Shown here: piece after piece, positions 27,042 through 37,304 of the stretch
Position numbering within the stretch: position 1 is the first letter of the stretch
How the letters are laid out: every line of letters starts with the position of its first letter
Source of the DNA: Microbacterium psychrotolerans
GTDB taxonomy: Bacteria; Actinomycetota; Actinomycetes; Actinomycetales; Microbacteriaceae
DNA: 64,000 nucleotides
Assembly (NCBI RefSeq): GCF_031085295.1
Contig: NZ_JAVFWO010000002.1
Location: 124,001-188,000, forward strand
Reading direction: 5' to 3'
The notes under the pieces: model-generated
Told to the model about the DNA's origin: nothing
What the model saw: the letters and a program-made list of their open reading frames with translations, nothing else
Database searches by the model: none
Translations under genes and position numbers: made by a program

Positions 27042-27952
27042 GGTTCGGACTCATCATGTCGGAGGCCTTCACGGGCCTGCGACGCAACCTCTCGATGGTC
27101 GTCTCGGTGGTGCTCGTTACATTCGTGTCGCTGACCTTCGTCGGCGCGGCGATCCTGATGCAGATGCAGATCGGCACGATGCGCGACTTCTGGGTCGAGC
27201 GGGCGCAGGTCGCGGTGTACATGTGCACCACCATCTCGACTCCGGCCACGTGCGCGAACGGCGAGGCGACGCCGGAGCAGGTCGAGGAGGTGCGGGCGAA
27301 GCTGGAGGGCAGCGCGCTGGCGCCGCTCATCCGCGAGCTGACGTTCCTCGACCACCAGCAGGCCTACGACGAGCTGCTGCAGATCGCCGGCGAGGAGAAC
27401 GCCAGCGTCATCACCGCCGACCAGGTCAACGAGACGTTCCGCATCACGCTGGTCGACCCCGAGCAGTCGGACGTCATCATCGAGGCGTTCAGCGGGATGC
27501 AGGGGGTGGAGCTGGTCAACGACCAGATGCAGTACCTCGACCCGCTGTTCTCCGCGCTGACGATCGCGACCTACATCGCCGTCGGCATCGCGGTGCTCAT
27601 GCTCATCGCGGCGGTGCTGCTCATCGCCACGACGATCCGGCTGTCCGCGTATGCCCGAAGGCGTGAGCTCGGCATCATGCGGCTGGTCGGGGCATCCAAC
27701 CGGTTCATCCAGACGCCGTTCATCCTCGAGGGCGTGTTCGCGGCATTGCTGGGATCGATCCTCGCGAGCGCGGCGGTCATCGCCGGGGTGCATTTCGGTG
27801 TCGACCAGTACCTGCGCAACCGCGTCGATTTCGTGACGACGTGGGTCGACATCGGAGATGCCTGGCTCGTGGTACCGGTCCTGATCCTCGTCGGCGTGCT
27901 GCTCGCGGCGCTGTCAGCCGGCTTCGCCATCCGGAGATGGCTGCGCGCGTGA
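27038..27952 (+). CDS. ftsX: Cell division membrane protein FtsX
   Basis: A 304-residue permease-like partner of FtsE, with four membrane spans: one near residues 17-40 ([23 protein letters not shown]) and three in the C-terminal half from about 180 onwards. The large extracellular loop between spans one and two contains two Cys (YMCTT, ATCAN) that could pair, and in this family it binds a peptidoglycan hydrolase. The overlap with ftsE is the usual coupling. Confidence 0.95.
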   Translation: MRFGLIMSEAFTGLRRNLSMVVSVVLVTFVSLTFVGAAILMQMQIGTMRDFWVERAQVAVYMCTTISTPATCANGEATPEQVEEVRAKLEGSALAPLIRELTFLDHQQAYDELLQIAGEENASVITADQVNETFRITLVDPEQSDVIIEAFSGMQGVELVNDQMQYLDPLFSALTIATYIAVGIAVLMLIAAVLLIATTIRLSAYARRRELGIMRLVGASNRFIQTPFILEGVFAALLGSILASAAVIAGVHFGVDQYLRNRVDFVTTWVDIGDAWLVVPVLILVGVLLAALSAGFAIRRWLRA

Positions 27953-28037
27953 TCGCGCGCCTCCTCGCGGGGGTAGACTGACAGGCTGCCGTGCGCCCTT
28001 GGACACGACGGCGGTACGGCATCAACGAGGAGACATC

Positions 28038-28514
28038 ATGCCCAGGGAACGCGGGGAGAAGGTCGTGGCGACCAATCGTCGCGCGCGCCACGAGTACGCG
28101 ATCGAGAAGACGTACGAGGCCGGACTCGTGCTGACCGGCACCGAGGTCAAGTCGCTCCGCGAAGGGCGCGCGAACCTCTCGGACGGCTACGCGTACATCG
28201 ACAACGGCGAGGCGTACCTCGACGCCGTGCACATTCCGGAGTACTCGCAGGGGCACTGGACGAACCACTCGTCCAAGCGCACGCGCAAGCTGCTCCTCCA
28301 CAAGGAGGAGATCGTCAAGCTCTCGCACGCCATCTCGGCGGGCGGATACACGCTGATCCCGTTGAAGCTCTACTTCTCGGACGGTCGCGCGAAGGTCGAG
28401 ATCGCGGTCGCGAAGGGCAAGCGCGAGTTCGAGAAGCGCCAGACGATCCGTGAGCGCGAAGACAAGCGCGAAGCAGAGCGGGCGATGCGCTCCCGCAACC
28501 GCCTCGGCGACTGA
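28038..28514 (+). CDS. smpB: SsrA-binding protein SmpB
   Basis: A 158-residue SmpB, the tmRNA partner for rescue of stalled ribosomes. Family motifs are clear: [31 protein letters not shown] at the N-terminus, the RNA-binding core DGYAYI and [20 protein letters not shown], and the basic C-terminal tail [22 protein letters not shown] that enters the empty mRNA channel. ATG 28038 has an AGGAG site upstream. The ssrA gene is 8.2 kb downstream rather than adjacent. Confidence 0.97.
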   Translation: MPRERGEKVVATNRRARHEYAIEKTYEAGLVLTGTEVKSLREGRANLSDGYAYIDNGEAYLDAVHIPEYSQGHWTNHSSKRTRKLLLHKEEIVKLSHAISAGGYTLIPLKLYFSDGRAKVEIAVAKGKREFEKRQTIREREDKREAERAMRSRNRLGD

Positions 28515-28527
28515 GCCGGAGCGGTGC

Positions 28528-30006
28528 CTATCGCACCACGGGTGCCGCGGCATCCGTCGCGTCGTGCGAGGCACGGTCGCTGAACGCCGTCTTCGGCACG
28601 AAGCACAGCAGCACGGCGGCGGCGAGCGCCGTCACGCCGCACACCACCCAGACGGTGAAGTAGCCCGAGAGCGACCCGGCCGTCCCCTCGGTGACGGCAC
28701 CCGTGGCCCCCTGCAGGAGCGCGATGCCGAACACGCATGAGGCGATCGCCCCGCCGACGGTCTTGACCGAGTTGGTGAGGCCCGTCGCGACGCCGGTCTG
28801 CGTCGGCGGAGCAGCGGATGCCGCGGCCGCCGGCAGCGCCGCGACCAGAGCCCCCGAGCCGAGGCCGACGATGAGCATGTTGACGATGACCTGCGTGTAC
28901 GTGGCGTGGAACGGCAGGAACATGAGGAACCCGATGCCGACGAGCATCGCGGCACCGATGAGCGTGAGGCGCGGGGCGGTCAGCCGTGAGATGAGCGGGT
29001 ACAGCAGGGCGCCCGTGATCATCGCGATGAGGTAGACGCCGATGATGAGCGAGGTCTGGAAGCCCGTCGTACCCAGCCCGTAGCCGTAGACGTCGGGATC
29101 CGTGCGCGCGAAGGTGGACAGCGGCGCCTGCGCCCCGAGCACGCTCACGCCGAAGAGGCCCGCAGTGAGGAACACCGGGCCGAGTGCGGGGGAGCGGAAC
29201 ATCCGCACGTCGATGAGGGGGTCAGCCTGACGCAGCTCCCAGAGAGCGAAGGGTACGACGAGCAGCACGCCCAGCGCGGTCACCAGCCACGCCACCAGGT
29301 CGGCAGGCCCGTTCAGGCGCAACAGGCTGAGGCCTCCCGTGAAGGCGACGAGCGCGAGCGAGATGAGCACCAGGCCTACGTTGTCGAGGCGGCCGCCGGT
29401 CGGTTCGGGTGACTCCTTCACCCCGAACAGGATCACGAAGAAGCAAGCCACCACGAGCGCCGCCGGCACCAGGAGCACGATCCAGAGAGGGAGGCTGTCG
29501 ATGAGCATGCCGCCGACGAGGGCGCCGATGATGGCGCCGGTCTCGAGCGCGGCGACGAGGAACCCGGCGGCGCGGGCGGTGATTGTCGCGCGGCCCTGCA
29601 TGCGCCGGGAGCGCGACCAGATGAGGGCGATCTCGAGCGGGAGCCAGACGACGTAGAAGCCCTGGATCGCCCACGCTGCGAGGAAGATCGCGAACGAGTC
29701 GGTGAACGGCAGCACGAGGGATGCCGCGGCGGTGATGGCCGTCGACACGACGAGCATGCGCTTGTGGCCGACCATGTCACCGAGCTTCGCGAACGCCGGC
29801 ACGACGAGCGCCGACAGCATGAGCTGCGTGCCTTCGAGCCAGTTCACGTCCGCGTCGTGCACGCCGAGGTGGCGGGCGATGTCGGTGAGCATGGGCGTGT
29901 AATAGCCCTGGATCACACCGCTCGTGAACTCGACGAACGCGAGGAAGCCGACGACGCTCGCCAGCGTGCCGATCGTGACGCGTGAGGACATCGCGCTGCG
30001 CGTCAT
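28528..30006 (-). CDS. MFS drug transporter, DHA2-like (14 spans)
   Basis: A 492-residue MFS protein of the DHA2 (EmrB/QacA-like) type with about 14 hydrophobic segments. The motif KLGDMVGHKRMLVVS corresponds to motif A after span two. ATG 30006 has AAGGAGC upstream. It converges on smpB with 13 bases between stops. Such proteins export drugs or cationic compounds, but a substrate cannot be assigned. Confidence 0.83.
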   Translation of the reverse strand: MTRSAMSSRVTIGTLASVVGFLAFVEFTSGVIQGYYTPMLTDIARHLGVHDADVNWLEGTQLMLSALVVPAFAKLGDMVGHKRMLVVSTAITAAASLVLPFTDSFAIFLAAWAIQGFYVVWLPLEIALIWSRSRRMQGRATITARAAGFLVAALETGAIIGALVGGMLIDSLPLWIVLLVPAALVVACFFVILFGVKESPEPTGGRLDNVGLVLISLALVAFTGGLSLLRLNGPADLVAWLVTALGVLLVVPFALWELRQADPLIDVRMFRSPALGPVFLTAGLFGVSVLGAQAPLSTFARTDPDVYGYGLGTTGFQTSLIIGVYLIAMITGALLYPLISRLTAPRLTLIGAAMLVGIGFLMFLPFHATYTQVIVNMLIVGLGSGALVAALPAAAASAAPPTQTGVATGLTNSVKTVGGAIASCVFGIALLQGATGAVTEGTAGSLSGYFTVWVVCGVTALAAAVLLCFVPKTAFSDRASHDATDAAAPVVR

Positions 30007-30085
30007 CCGTGCTCCTTGCCTCTGGGCCCCAGACCCGTCCGAGCTCGCCGCCGCGATCCTTTAACCGGTCGAGGGGCGGCTGCGA

Positions 30086-31459
30086 TCACTCTAAGCGCTG
30101 CAGGAGGGTGCGATGGAACAGTTCGCCGCGCTCGAGCGCCGCGATCTCGACGCGCTCGTCGACGCCGTGGATGGACGCACGCTGCGCCCTGCTCATCGCG
30201 AGCGGCGCGAAGCGGTAGACGGCGGGCGAGAACCGGTGGAAGTGCCGCGAATCGGTCGCTGCCATCATCACGTACGGAACCGTCGCGGCATCCGGATGCG
30301 ACACCTTCACCGCGTCGGCGATCAGGGCGAACTGCGCGTTCTCAGTCGATGACTCCGGCGACGGCCCGTCGCCTTCCAGCACCTCGATCTCGACGTGACG
30401 GTCGGCGATACGCCGGCGTACGCGCTTCACGGTGCTCGGCACGGAATCGCCGAGCGCGATCCGCAGGTTGAGCGTGGCCGACGCCTGCGAGGGCAGCACG
30501 TTGGCCGCGGTCCCGCCCGACTGCATGGTCGCCGCGATCGTGGTCCGCACGAGCGCGGCCGGCTCACCGCCCATCGCGGTGAACACGCGCGAGGTCAGCC
30601 ACGGCGTCGCCGCCAGCAGACGGTAGAGGCGACGAGGGATGCCCTCGGCCCGCGTCGCGAAGAGCTCGAGCATCCGGGTGACCGCTGCAGGGGTGCGCGC
30701 TCGGAACGTACCGGGCGAGAGGCGCTCGACCGCTCGGGCAATGCGCCGCACCGCGGTGCGCGCCGGGGGAGCGGATGCGTGGCCGCCTTCGCCGCGGGCG
30801 GTGAGCCGGAGAGTCAGTACCCCTTTCTCGCCCACGCCGACCATCGCCGCCCGTCCGCGCACGAACGGCAGGGGCGCGTTGACGACCGCACCGCCCTCGT
30901 CGAGCACCAGCCAGGGCTCGACGCCGCGGTCCCGGAGCGTCTCGGCGATGACGCGGGCCGCGCCGCCGAAGGTCTCCTCGTCGCCCCCGAACGACAGGTA
31001 CACGTCGCGCGCGGGCGTGAATCCGGCCGCGAGAAGGTTCTCGACGGCATCCATCACCACGACCAGCGGCCCCTTGTCGTCGAGCGCGCCGCGACCGAAC
31101 ACCCAGCCGTCCTCGATGCGCCCGGCGAACGGCGGGTGCGTCCACGCGTCGCTCTCGTCCACGGGTACGACGTCGAAGTGCGCCATGAGCACGGTCGGCT
31201 GTTCGGGCACACGCCCACGCCAGCGGTACAGGATGCCGAGATCGCCGATGCGCTCTCGCTCAAGGTGATCGTGCGCGAGCGGGTAGAGCTCGACGAGCAG
31301 GTCGGCGAAGGCATCGAACGGCGCCTGCCCGCGGTCGGCCCGCTCAGCAGACACCGTGGGCAGCTGGATCATCCGTGACAGCCGCTGGGCGATCCCGGCC
31401 CGAACGACCTCGGGCGGCTCAGCCCCAGTCGGCGCGCCCATGGAACGCACCTCGCTCAT
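30086..31459 (-). CDS. M20 family metallopeptidase
   Basis: A 457-residue M20 (carboxypeptidase/ArgE/DapE) peptidase. It starts at ATG 31459, inside the stop of the SIMPL gene (ATGA). Metal ligands and catalytic residues are visible: AHFDVVPV (His and catalytic Asp), RGALDDKG (bridging Asp), GGDEETFGG (catalytic Glu and metal ligand), and the C-terminal His in ATDSRHFHRF. The dimerisation domain is about residues 190-310. It probably cleaves small peptides or N-acyl amino acids in the cytoplasm. Confidence 0.88.
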   Translation of the reverse strand: MSEVRSMGAPTGAEPPEVVRAGIAQRLSRMIQLPTVSAERADRGQAPFDAFADLLVELYPLAHDHLERERIGDLGILYRWRGRVPEQPTVLMAHFDVVPVDESDAWTHPPFAGRIEDGWVFGRGALDDKGPLVVVMDAVENLLAAGFTPARDVYLSFGGDEETFGGAARVIAETLRDRGVEPWLVLDEGGAVVNAPLPFVRGRAAMVGVGEKGVLTLRLTARGEGGHASAPPARTAVRRIARAVERLSPGTFRARTPAAVTRMLELFATRAEGIPRRLYRLLAATPWLTSRVFTAMGGEPAALVRTTIAATMQSGGTAANVLPSQASATLNLRIALGDSVPSTVKRVRRRIADRHVEIEVLEGDGPSPESSTENAQFALIADAVKVSHPDAATVPYVMMAATDSRHFHRFSPAVYRFAPLAMSRAQRASIHGVDERVEIAALERGELFHRTLLQRLE

Positions 31460-32136
31460 CGGGCGGAGAAGCGGGCCTCGACGGCCGCCGAGATCACGAT
31501 GTCCTCCGGCTGCAGCTGCACGGCGGGTGCGCCACCGGCGGAGTCGCCGGCGAACGATGCCTTGGCCATCAGCATGCGCGGTCCGGGCGCCGCCGCCTCG
31601 GGCCGGTCCTGGCGGCTGAGCAGACCGAGATCTGCGATCTCGAGCGCCGTGACGTCCGACAGGCCGAGCGCTCCGGCGTAGGCGGTCGCACGCGCCACGG
31701 CGACGCCGACGGCCTCGGTGGCGACATCCCGTTCGGTCTGCGCCCGCGTCTCGGGCGTGAGCTTCCATTCGATCCAGCCGAGCTGCACACCCTCACGCTC
31801 GGCCACCTCGCCGGCCCACCACGAGAGCACGGCGAAGTCGGTGAAGGTGACGGAGAAGTCCACGGTGGCGTAGTGGACCGGGGCGAGTCGCCTGCCCTCG
31901 TTGTTCCAGGGGCGTTCGGACCACACCGACACGCGCTGGCTCGTCCACTCCGTGACGGTGCCCGCCGTCTTGCGGGCGGCGAGATCGTCGCGCACCGGCT
32001 CGGTGAGTGCCGCCATGCGCTCCACGACGGCGCCGCGCTCCGGACCCTCGGCGCGGATGGTGAGGTGCGCGATCGCGCGTTCGGGGGCGATGCGGGTCTC
32101 GTGCTCTCCGCGGACCGTGATGACGACGTCGCTCAT
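31456..32136 (-). CDS. SIMPL domain protein (DUF541)
   Basis: A 226-residue protein from ATG 32136. The sequence VVITVRGEHETRIAPERAIAHLTIRAEGPER and later TERDVATEAVGVAVARATAYAGALGLSDVTALEI match the SIMPL/DUF541 family, whose bacterial members associate with stress resistance. No signal peptide is seen, unlike the outer-membrane family members. It is translationally coupled to the M20 peptidase. Confidence 0.82.
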   Translation of the reverse strand: MSDVVITVRGEHETRIAPERAIAHLTIRAEGPERGAVVERMAALTEPVRDDLAARKTAGTVTEWTSQRVSVWSERPWNNEGRRLAPVHYATVDFSVTFTDFAVLSWWAGEVAEREGVQLGWIEWKLTPETRAQTERDVATEAVGVAVARATAYAGALGLSDVTALEIADLGLLSRQDRPEAAAPGPRMLMAKASFAGDSAGGAPAVQLQPEDIVISAAVEARFSAR

Positions 32137-32310
32137 GACGCCGACTCTACGTGACCGCATCGGCCGTGCGGAGGCGTCCGTTCTCCCCGCTCAGCGCGAC
32201 GCGAGGACCCGTTCTGCCACAGGCCGGGCCGCAACGCAACCCGCTCCAGCGCGCCGGACGCGCGGTCTAGCGTCGAACGCATCGATAGAGCCGAGATCGA
32301 GGGGGAGTCC

Positions 32311-33354
32311 ATGTCTCGCAACGTGAGGGTGCTGCACTGCACACCCGAAGACGTGTTCGAGGTGCTGAGCGACGGGTGGCTGTACCCGTCCTGGGTCGTC
32401 GGGGCGTCGCGCATGCGCGAGGTCGACGAGACCTGGCCGATGGCGGGCGCCGAGCTGCACCACTCGTTCGGCGTCTGGCCGGCACTCATCGACGACAAGA
32501 CCGTCGTCGAGCAGTTCATCCCGTCGCGGATGATGGTGATGCGGGCGAGAGGCTGGCCGATCGGCGAGGCGCGCGTGACCATCGACGTCAAACCGCGCGG
32601 CCACGAGTGCGTCGTCCGCATCCAGGAAGAAGCGATCGCCGGTCCTGGACGGTTCGTCCCGCAGCAGCTGCTCGATGTCCCGCTGCACTGGCGGAACAAC
32701 GAGACACTGCACCGGCTGGCCTATCTTGCAGAAGGCCGAGCCGCCGACCGTCTCGGAGCGACGACGGCCGAGAAGGAGATGGCGGGCACCGGCGAGCAGG
32801 GCGATTCGGATGCCGAAGCCGGGCGCGGTGGCGCGGACTCGGCGAGCACCGACCCCGCCGATGCTGGCAAACTGCAGGGAGACCAACTCGCCGACGCCGC
32901 GAGGGGCGGGGGCGGAACGGAGAACGCGATGTCGAAGGGCAGCCCGGCGTCCGAGACCGCTCCGGTCACCAGTACGGACGGGGTCGAGCAGGCCGACGCC
33001 TCAGGGCAGCCGGTCAGCCTCGAGGACTCGTGGAACCCCCTCGCCGGGGCCGGCGAATCCGAGCCGGTGACCTCGCCGACCGACGGCGCGGGGGAGCCCG
33101 GCACCGCGGGCACGCAGGCCGGCGACGCGGACCTCGACGACGCCGTCACCTCGGTCCGCGCGGTCGAGTCCGAGGGTGGCGTCTCGCCCGCCGAGAACGC
33201 GGGCGAGAGCGAGGATGCAGCGCAGGGCGTCGACACCTCCAGCTCCGCGACGGGCGCCGAACGTGGCAGCACTGCTGCGGAGCCGGCATCCGCTGTGCCG
33301 AAGCCGCCGCGCAATCCCGCCACGTCCGCCGGAAGCGGGGCCCCCTTAACGTGA
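32311..33354 (+). CDS. SRPBCC-fold protein with long acidic disordered tail
   Basis: A 347-residue protein. The first 145 residues are SRPBCC-like ([34 protein letters not shown] ... [13 protein letters not shown]), a hydrophobic-ligand-binding fold. The remaining 200 residues are a low-complexity Glu/Asp/Ser/Thr/Ala/Gly segment without regular structure. The stop overlaps the GTG start of the FAD oxidoreductase, so the two are coupled and may act on the same lipid or terpenoid substrate. The tail is unusual for this family. Confidence 0.75.
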   Translation: MSRNVRVLHCTPEDVFEVLSDGWLYPSWVVGASRMREVDETWPMAGAELHHSFGVWPALIDDKTVVEQFIPSRMMVMRARGWPIGEARVTIDVKPRGHECVVRIQEEAIAGPGRFVPQQLLDVPLHWRNNETLHRLAYLAEGRAADRLGATTAEKEMAGTGEQGDSDAEAGRGGADSASTDPADAGKLQGDQLADAARGGGGTENAMSKGSPASETAPVTSTDGVEQADASGQPVSLEDSWNPLAGAGESEPVTSPTDGAGEPGTAGTQAGDADLDDAVTSVRAVESEGGVSPAENAGESEDAAQGVDTSSSATGAERGSTAAEPASAVPKPPRNPATSAGSGAPLT

Positions 33355-34829
33355 ACACCCGCCGCAGGGGCGGCAGCAGCGACCTCGACGCCGTCGTCGT
33401 CGGGTCGGGCCCCAACGGTCTCGCCGCCGCCGTGACGCTCGCCCGCGCCGGGCTTCGGGTGCGGGTGTACGAGCGCGCCGACAGGCCGGGCGGTGGCGCC
33501 GCCACGCGCGAGCTGACCTTGCCCGGTTTCCATCATGACGTCTGCTCGGCCGTGCACCCGATGGCGTTCGAGTCGCGGTTCTTCCGCGAGTTCGGTCTGC
33601 GCGAGCGGGTGGAGTTCGTCACGCCGGACGTGTCGTTCGCGCATCCGCTCGACGAACGCCATGCCGGTGTCGCCTACCTCGACCTCGGGCGAACGGCCGA
33701 GGCGCTCGGCCCGGACGCTCTGGCGTACGCGCAGCTGCTGCGCCCGCTGGTGGAGAGGTCGACGAGGGTCGCCGAGTTCACGGGATCGCCCCTCGTGCGG
33801 GTGCCCACCGACATCCCCACCGCGCTCTCGTTCGGCCTGCGTGCGCTCGAGCAGGGAAGCCCTGCCTGGAACCTGCGCTTCCGCGGAGACGTCGCCCCCG
33901 CAATGCTCACCGGCGTCGCCGCTCACACGATCCTGTCGCAGCCGAGCGTCGCCGCCGCGGGCGCGGGACTGGCGCTCACCGCCTACGCACACGCGCGCGG
34001 CTGGCCGATCCCGATCGGCGGCAGCCAGGCCATCATCGACGCGATGGTCGACGACCTGCGGGCCCATGGCGGCGAGCTGGTCGTCGACCACGAGGTGACC
34101 GCCCTCGAAGCCCTGCCCGCCGCCACGGTCACGCTTCTGGACGTGACCCCCAAGGCGCTGATCCGTCTGGCGGGCGACGCGATGCCCGCCGGCTACCGCC
34201 GCGCGCTCCAGCGCTTCCGGTACGGCGACGGGGTCGCGAAGGTCGACTTCGCTCTCAGCGAGCCGGTGCCGTGGACGCATCCCGAGCTCCGCCGCGCCGG
34301 CACGGTGCACGTCGGCGGCACGCGGGCGGAGGTGGCGGATGCCGAGAACCAGGTCAACCGCGGGCGCCTGCCCGATCGTCCCTACGTGCTCGTGTCGCAG
34401 CCGTCGCTGTTCGACCCCACCCGCGCGCCCGCCGGCAAGCACACGCTGTGGACGTACACCCACGTGCCGGCCGGGAGCGCGGTCGACCGTCGGGAAGCGG
34501 TCACCGCGCAGATCGAGCGCTTCGCGCCCGGGTTCCGCGACACGATCCTCGCGACCAGCTCGCGCTCCGCGCGTGAGGTCGAGCGGCACAACCCGAACTA
34601 CCCGGGCGGCGACATCGCGGCCGGAGCGCCGAACTTCTGGCAGCTCGTCGATCGCCCGGTGCTGAGTCCCGACCCGTGGCGCACGCCGATCCCCGGCGTC
34701 TATCTCGCGTCGGCGTCCGCGGCACCCGGTCCCGGCGTCACCGGTCTGCCCGGGTGGTTCGCGGCGCTGAGCGCGCTGCGCCACGACTTCGGAACCCGAG
34801 CGCTGCCCGACCTCTCGTCGAGGGGCTGA
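33351..34829 (+). CDS. Phytoene-desaturase-like FAD-dependent oxidoreductase
   Basis: A 492-residue NAD(P)/FAD oxidoreductase from GTG 33351. The dinucleotide-binding motif [30 protein letters not shown] is at about 15-45, followed by [14 protein letters not shown]. The C-terminal FAD-contact region is [21 protein letters not shown]. The family includes carotenoid desaturases and related amine or lipid oxidases; no carotenoid cluster is present here. It is coupled to the SRPBCC gene. Confidence 0.85.
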   Translation: MNTRRRGGSSDLDAVVVGSGPNGLAAAVTLARAGLRVRVYERADRPGGGAATRELTLPGFHHDVCSAVHPMAFESRFFREFGLRERVEFVTPDVSFAHPLDERHAGVAYLDLGRTAEALGPDALAYAQLLRPLVERSTRVAEFTGSPLVRVPTDIPTALSFGLRALEQGSPAWNLRFRGDVAPAMLTGVAAHTILSQPSVAAAGAGLALTAYAHARGWPIPIGGSQAIIDAMVDDLRAHGGELVVDHEVTALEALPAATVTLLDVTPKALIRLAGDAMPAGYRRALQRFRYGDGVAKVDFALSEPVPWTHPELRRAGTVHVGGTRAEVADAENQVNRGRLPDRPYVLVSQPSLFDPTRAPAGKHTLWTYTHVPAGSAVDRREAVTAQIERFAPGFRDTILATSSRSAREVERHNPNYPGGDIAAGAPNFWQLVDRPVLSPDPWRTPIPGVYLASASAAPGPGVTGLPGWFAALSALRHDFGTRALPDLSSRG

Positions 34830-34897
34830 CCGCGCACGTCGGCATCCTGCTGTCAAGGGGGGACGGATGCCGCAGCCCCGGCCTCTAGCGTCGGCGC

Positions 34898-35893
34898 ATG
34901 GACGCCGCGAACCACACGTCGACAGACCGCCGGGCGACCGGGGCCGAGGTTATCGTGATCACCGGCGCCTCGAGCGGGATCGGGCGCGCGACGGCGCGAG
35001 CGTACGCGCGGCGGGGAGCGCAGGTCGTGCTCGCCTCGCGCAGCGAGCCGGCGCTGCAGACCGTGGCCGAGGAGTGCCGTGAGCTGGGCGGGCAGGCGCT
35101 CGTGGTCCGCACCGATGTCACGCACGAAGGTGAGGTGCGTGCGCTCGCGGCGGCGGCCGTGCTCGAGTACGGCCGCATCGATGTCTGGGTCGGCAACGCC
35201 GGGGTCTTCGCCTACGGGGCGTTCGAGCAGCTGCCGGCCCGGGTGTTCCGCCAGGTCGTCGAGACGAACCTCATGGGGCAGGTGCACGGCGCCCGTGCGG
35301 TCCTGCCGTACTTCCGGCGTCAGGGGTCGGGCACTCTCGTGATGGTCGGCTCGCTCTACTCGCGCGTGGGCTCGCCGGTCCTCTCGCCCTACGTCATGAG
35401 CAAGTTCGGATTGCTCGGGTTCGCCGAATGCCTGCGTCAGGAACTCCGGGGCAGCGGCATCCGTGTGCGTGTCGTCCTTCCGGCATCGATCGACACGCCG
35501 ATCTATCAGCACGCTGCCAACGTGACCACGCGTCACATCCGACCGCTGCCGCCGGCCGGATCTCCGGCCCGTGTGGCCAGGGCGATCGTGCGTGCGCCCC
35601 GCCGCCGGCGGTTCGCGACCTTCGTCGGGCGCATCCAGAAGCAGACACTGCCGGTGCACCGCCTCGCGCCGGCCGCGTACGACGCGGCGGCGTCGTGGAT
35701 GGTCGAACGGGTGGAGCTGCACGGTCGGGATGCGGAGGTCACCGTCGGCACGGTGTTCGACCCGCCCGAGTCGGCGAGCCCGACCACGGGCGGCTGGCGA
35801 TCGTCCGGGGGTCGCCTACTGGTCGGCGCGTTCGCGACCGCTGTGCTCTCGGTGCTGCTGGCGCGCCCGCGTGTCTCGACCGCCCGCGCGTGA
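34898..35893 (+). CDS. Short-chain dehydrogenase/reductase
   Basis: A 331-residue SDR. The cofactor motif TGASSGIGRATARAYARRG, the NAG motif and the catalytic Ser...YxxxK (SLYSRVGSPVLSPYVMSK) are all present. After the usual 250 residues there is an extension ending in a hydrophobic segment (LLVGAFATAVLSVLLARP), which may anchor it to the membrane. It follows the FAD oxidoreductase on the same strand with a 68-base gap. Confidence 0.87.
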   Translation: MDAANHTSTDRRATGAEVIVITGASSGIGRATARAYARRGAQVVLASRSEPALQTVAEECRELGGQALVVRTDVTHEGEVRALAAAAVLEYGRIDVWVGNAGVFAYGAFEQLPARVFRQVVETNLMGQVHGARAVLPYFRRQGSGTLVMVGSLYSRVGSPVLSPYVMSKFGLLGFAECLRQELRGSGIRVRVVLPASIDTPIYQHAANVTTRHIRPLPPAGSPARVARAIVRAPRRRRFATFVGRIQKQTLPVHRLAPAAYDAAASWMVERVELHGRDAEVTVGTVFDPPESASPTTGGWRSSGGRLLVGAFATAVLSVLLARPRVSTARA

Positions 35894-35906
35894 ACAGCGA
35901 TCGGTA

Positions 35907-36416
35907 TCAACGGAACCCCTCCTGCTGCGTACGCTCGTCTGCCACGCGCACACCGTAGCGATAGGCGAGCTTGCCGCCGAGCCATCCCGACACACCGAGG
36001 GCGGCGAGCCCGACGATGCTGAGGATGAATCCGACGATGCTCACCTCGTCGTGATCGTCGGCCGACAGTCGCACCAGCAGGTTGATGATGAACAGCACCG
36101 TCACACCGAGGTTCAGCGACATGTGGATCGTCGCCGTCCGCCGGGCGTCGGTGCCCTTGCCGAGCTGCAGGTAGTCGAGGAAACCCCAGATCGCCGCGAG
36201 CACGGCGCCGATGAGGCCGATGACGATGAGGATCCACGCGCCGCGGACGTACGGCGCCGGGTCGTCGGAGGCCAGTCCGATGACGTCGAAGATGAGGCTG
36301 GCGACCCAGGCGCCGATGGGGATGGTCACCAGGATGGGATGGAACGGGTGACCGTACGGTCCGGCGAGAGCCGACCGGGGCTGCTTGGCGCGCTGCTGTG
36401 GGGTGTTCTGCGACAT
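35907..36416 (-). CDS. DUF2231 membrane protein
   Basis: A 169-residue membrane protein with four spans and the DUF2231 pattern: GPYGHPFHPILVTIPIGAWVASLIFDVIGL at the N-terminus, and HMSLNLGVTVLFIINLLVR in the third span. These proteins have conserved His residues near the membrane face and unknown function, sometimes linked to redox or haem. It converges with the SDR. Confidence 0.85.
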   Translation of the reverse strand: MSQNTPQQRAKQPRSALAGPYGHPFHPILVTIPIGAWVASLIFDVIGLASDDPAPYVRGAWILIVIGLIGAVLAAIWGFLDYLQLGKGTDARRTATIHMSLNLGVTVLFIINLLVRLSADDHDEVSIVGFILSIVGLAALGVSGWLGGKLAYRYGVRVADERTQQEGFR

Positions 36417-36702
36417 GTCGATCTCACTCCTTGGGTAGGTCGCCTCAGCCGACCATCCCTCGCCCGGTCCCGCACGGGCCTTGACATCACGAACCGGATG
36501 CCGCAGCTCGCGCCTGGTCGCGCAGCTTCGAGCCGCCCTGGAGGCCCATCGCCGCCGCTCTCGAGCTCAGCGAGGCGTGCCCCGGGCGCCGGGAATGGCG
36601 GGGGAGCGGCATCCGTTGTATTCTGATGTGCTCGGATGCTTCGGCACCCGAGGATTGGAAACTCAACAGTGTGACAGCGGCCCTTCGCGAGAAGGAAACC
36701 AC

Positions 36703-37070
36703 GGGGATGATCGGTTTCGACATCGCCTGCGAATCTGCGTGAAGCGGGCCGAGGATGCAGGGTTATCTCGTAAACGCTCCTTGCAAACCAATAACTGCCG
36801 AAAAGAAGCAGTCCGCGTTCGCCCTCGCTGCCTGAGCAGCGAGCCCGACGCCGTCAATCCGTGACTGATCCCGTCACGGGTATTGGCGTCATCTAGGGAT
36901 CTTGCTGCGTGACGTCGCCTGAGCGTCACGCGGGACTCTTATCAGGATGGGCTCGTCGACTTAGGTGTCTGTGACAAAGGTCGGAGCCGAGTAGAACGCC
37001 TTCACAGACTGCGCCCGGAGAAACCGCAGTTACTCAGCGATGGACGGGGGTTCGATTCCCCCCATCTCCA
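36703..37070 (+). ncRNA. ssrA: Transfer-messenger RNA (tmRNA)
   Basis: The 5' end GGGGATGATCGGTTTCGAC and the 3' end GGGGGTTCGATTCCCCCCATCTCC-A pair as the tRNA-like acceptor stem, and the T-arm TTCGATT is intact. The tag frame ends Ser-Ala-Phe-Ala-Leu-Ala-Ala with a UGA at 36833-36835. I could not fix the resume codon; a GCT at 36776 would give a 19-residue tag. CCA is not encoded. It works with SmpB. The last 20 bases are part of the element attachment site, and the downstream terminator now comes from the inserted element. Confidence 0.95.
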
Positions 37071-37071
37071 C
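37051..37071 (+). repeat. attL core (ssrA 3' end)
   Basis: A 21-bp direct repeat, beginning TTCGATT and ending CATCTCCAC, identical to 61278-61298. It spans the T-arm and acceptor stem of tmRNA, so the element rebuilds a complete tmRNA on integration. Confidence 0.93.
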
Positions 37072-37089
37072 GTACCGCTGTCACGGAAC

Positions 37090-37131
37090 AAGGCCCTGAG
37101 AGCCGCGTAATCACGCGGTTGTTGGGGCCTT
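37090..37131 (+). terminator. Element-supplied ssrA terminator
   Basis: A nested hairpin: outer AAGGCCC with GGGCCTT, inner CCGCG-TAATCA-CGCGG. It lies 20 bases past tmRNA and replaces the native terminator now beyond attR. A short T-containing stretch (TTCGTTCGTTGTT) follows. Confidence 0.7.
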
Positions 37132-37163
37132 CGTTCGTTGTTGGTGCGATCCCTCGCAACCCA

Positions 37164-37184
37164 ATCGCCCACAAATCGCCCACA
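37164..37184 (+). promoter_or_regulatory. Integrase arm-type site candidates, left arm
   Basis: Two tandem copies of ATCGCCCACA (37164-37173 and 37175-37184), 11 bp apart, one helical turn. Matching copies lie inside attR. This is the usual arrangement of arm sites bound by the N-terminal domain of tyrosine integrases. Confidence 0.65.
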
Positions 37185-37304
37185 AACGTTTGGTGCATAT
37201 AGGTCGAAATGCGTGTCCGAAAGCCGCTAGTCGTCGATTTCGGGCCGGCGCGCGCGTGCTAGCGCGAGTCGGCCGTTGAGCGAGCGAAGCGAGACGAAAC
37301 GCGA

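Noticed and set aside
37164..37184. CRISPR-like repeats
   Set aside because: Only two tandem 11-bp units with no spacers and no cas genes; better explained as integrase sites. No CRISPR array was seen anywhere in the window.
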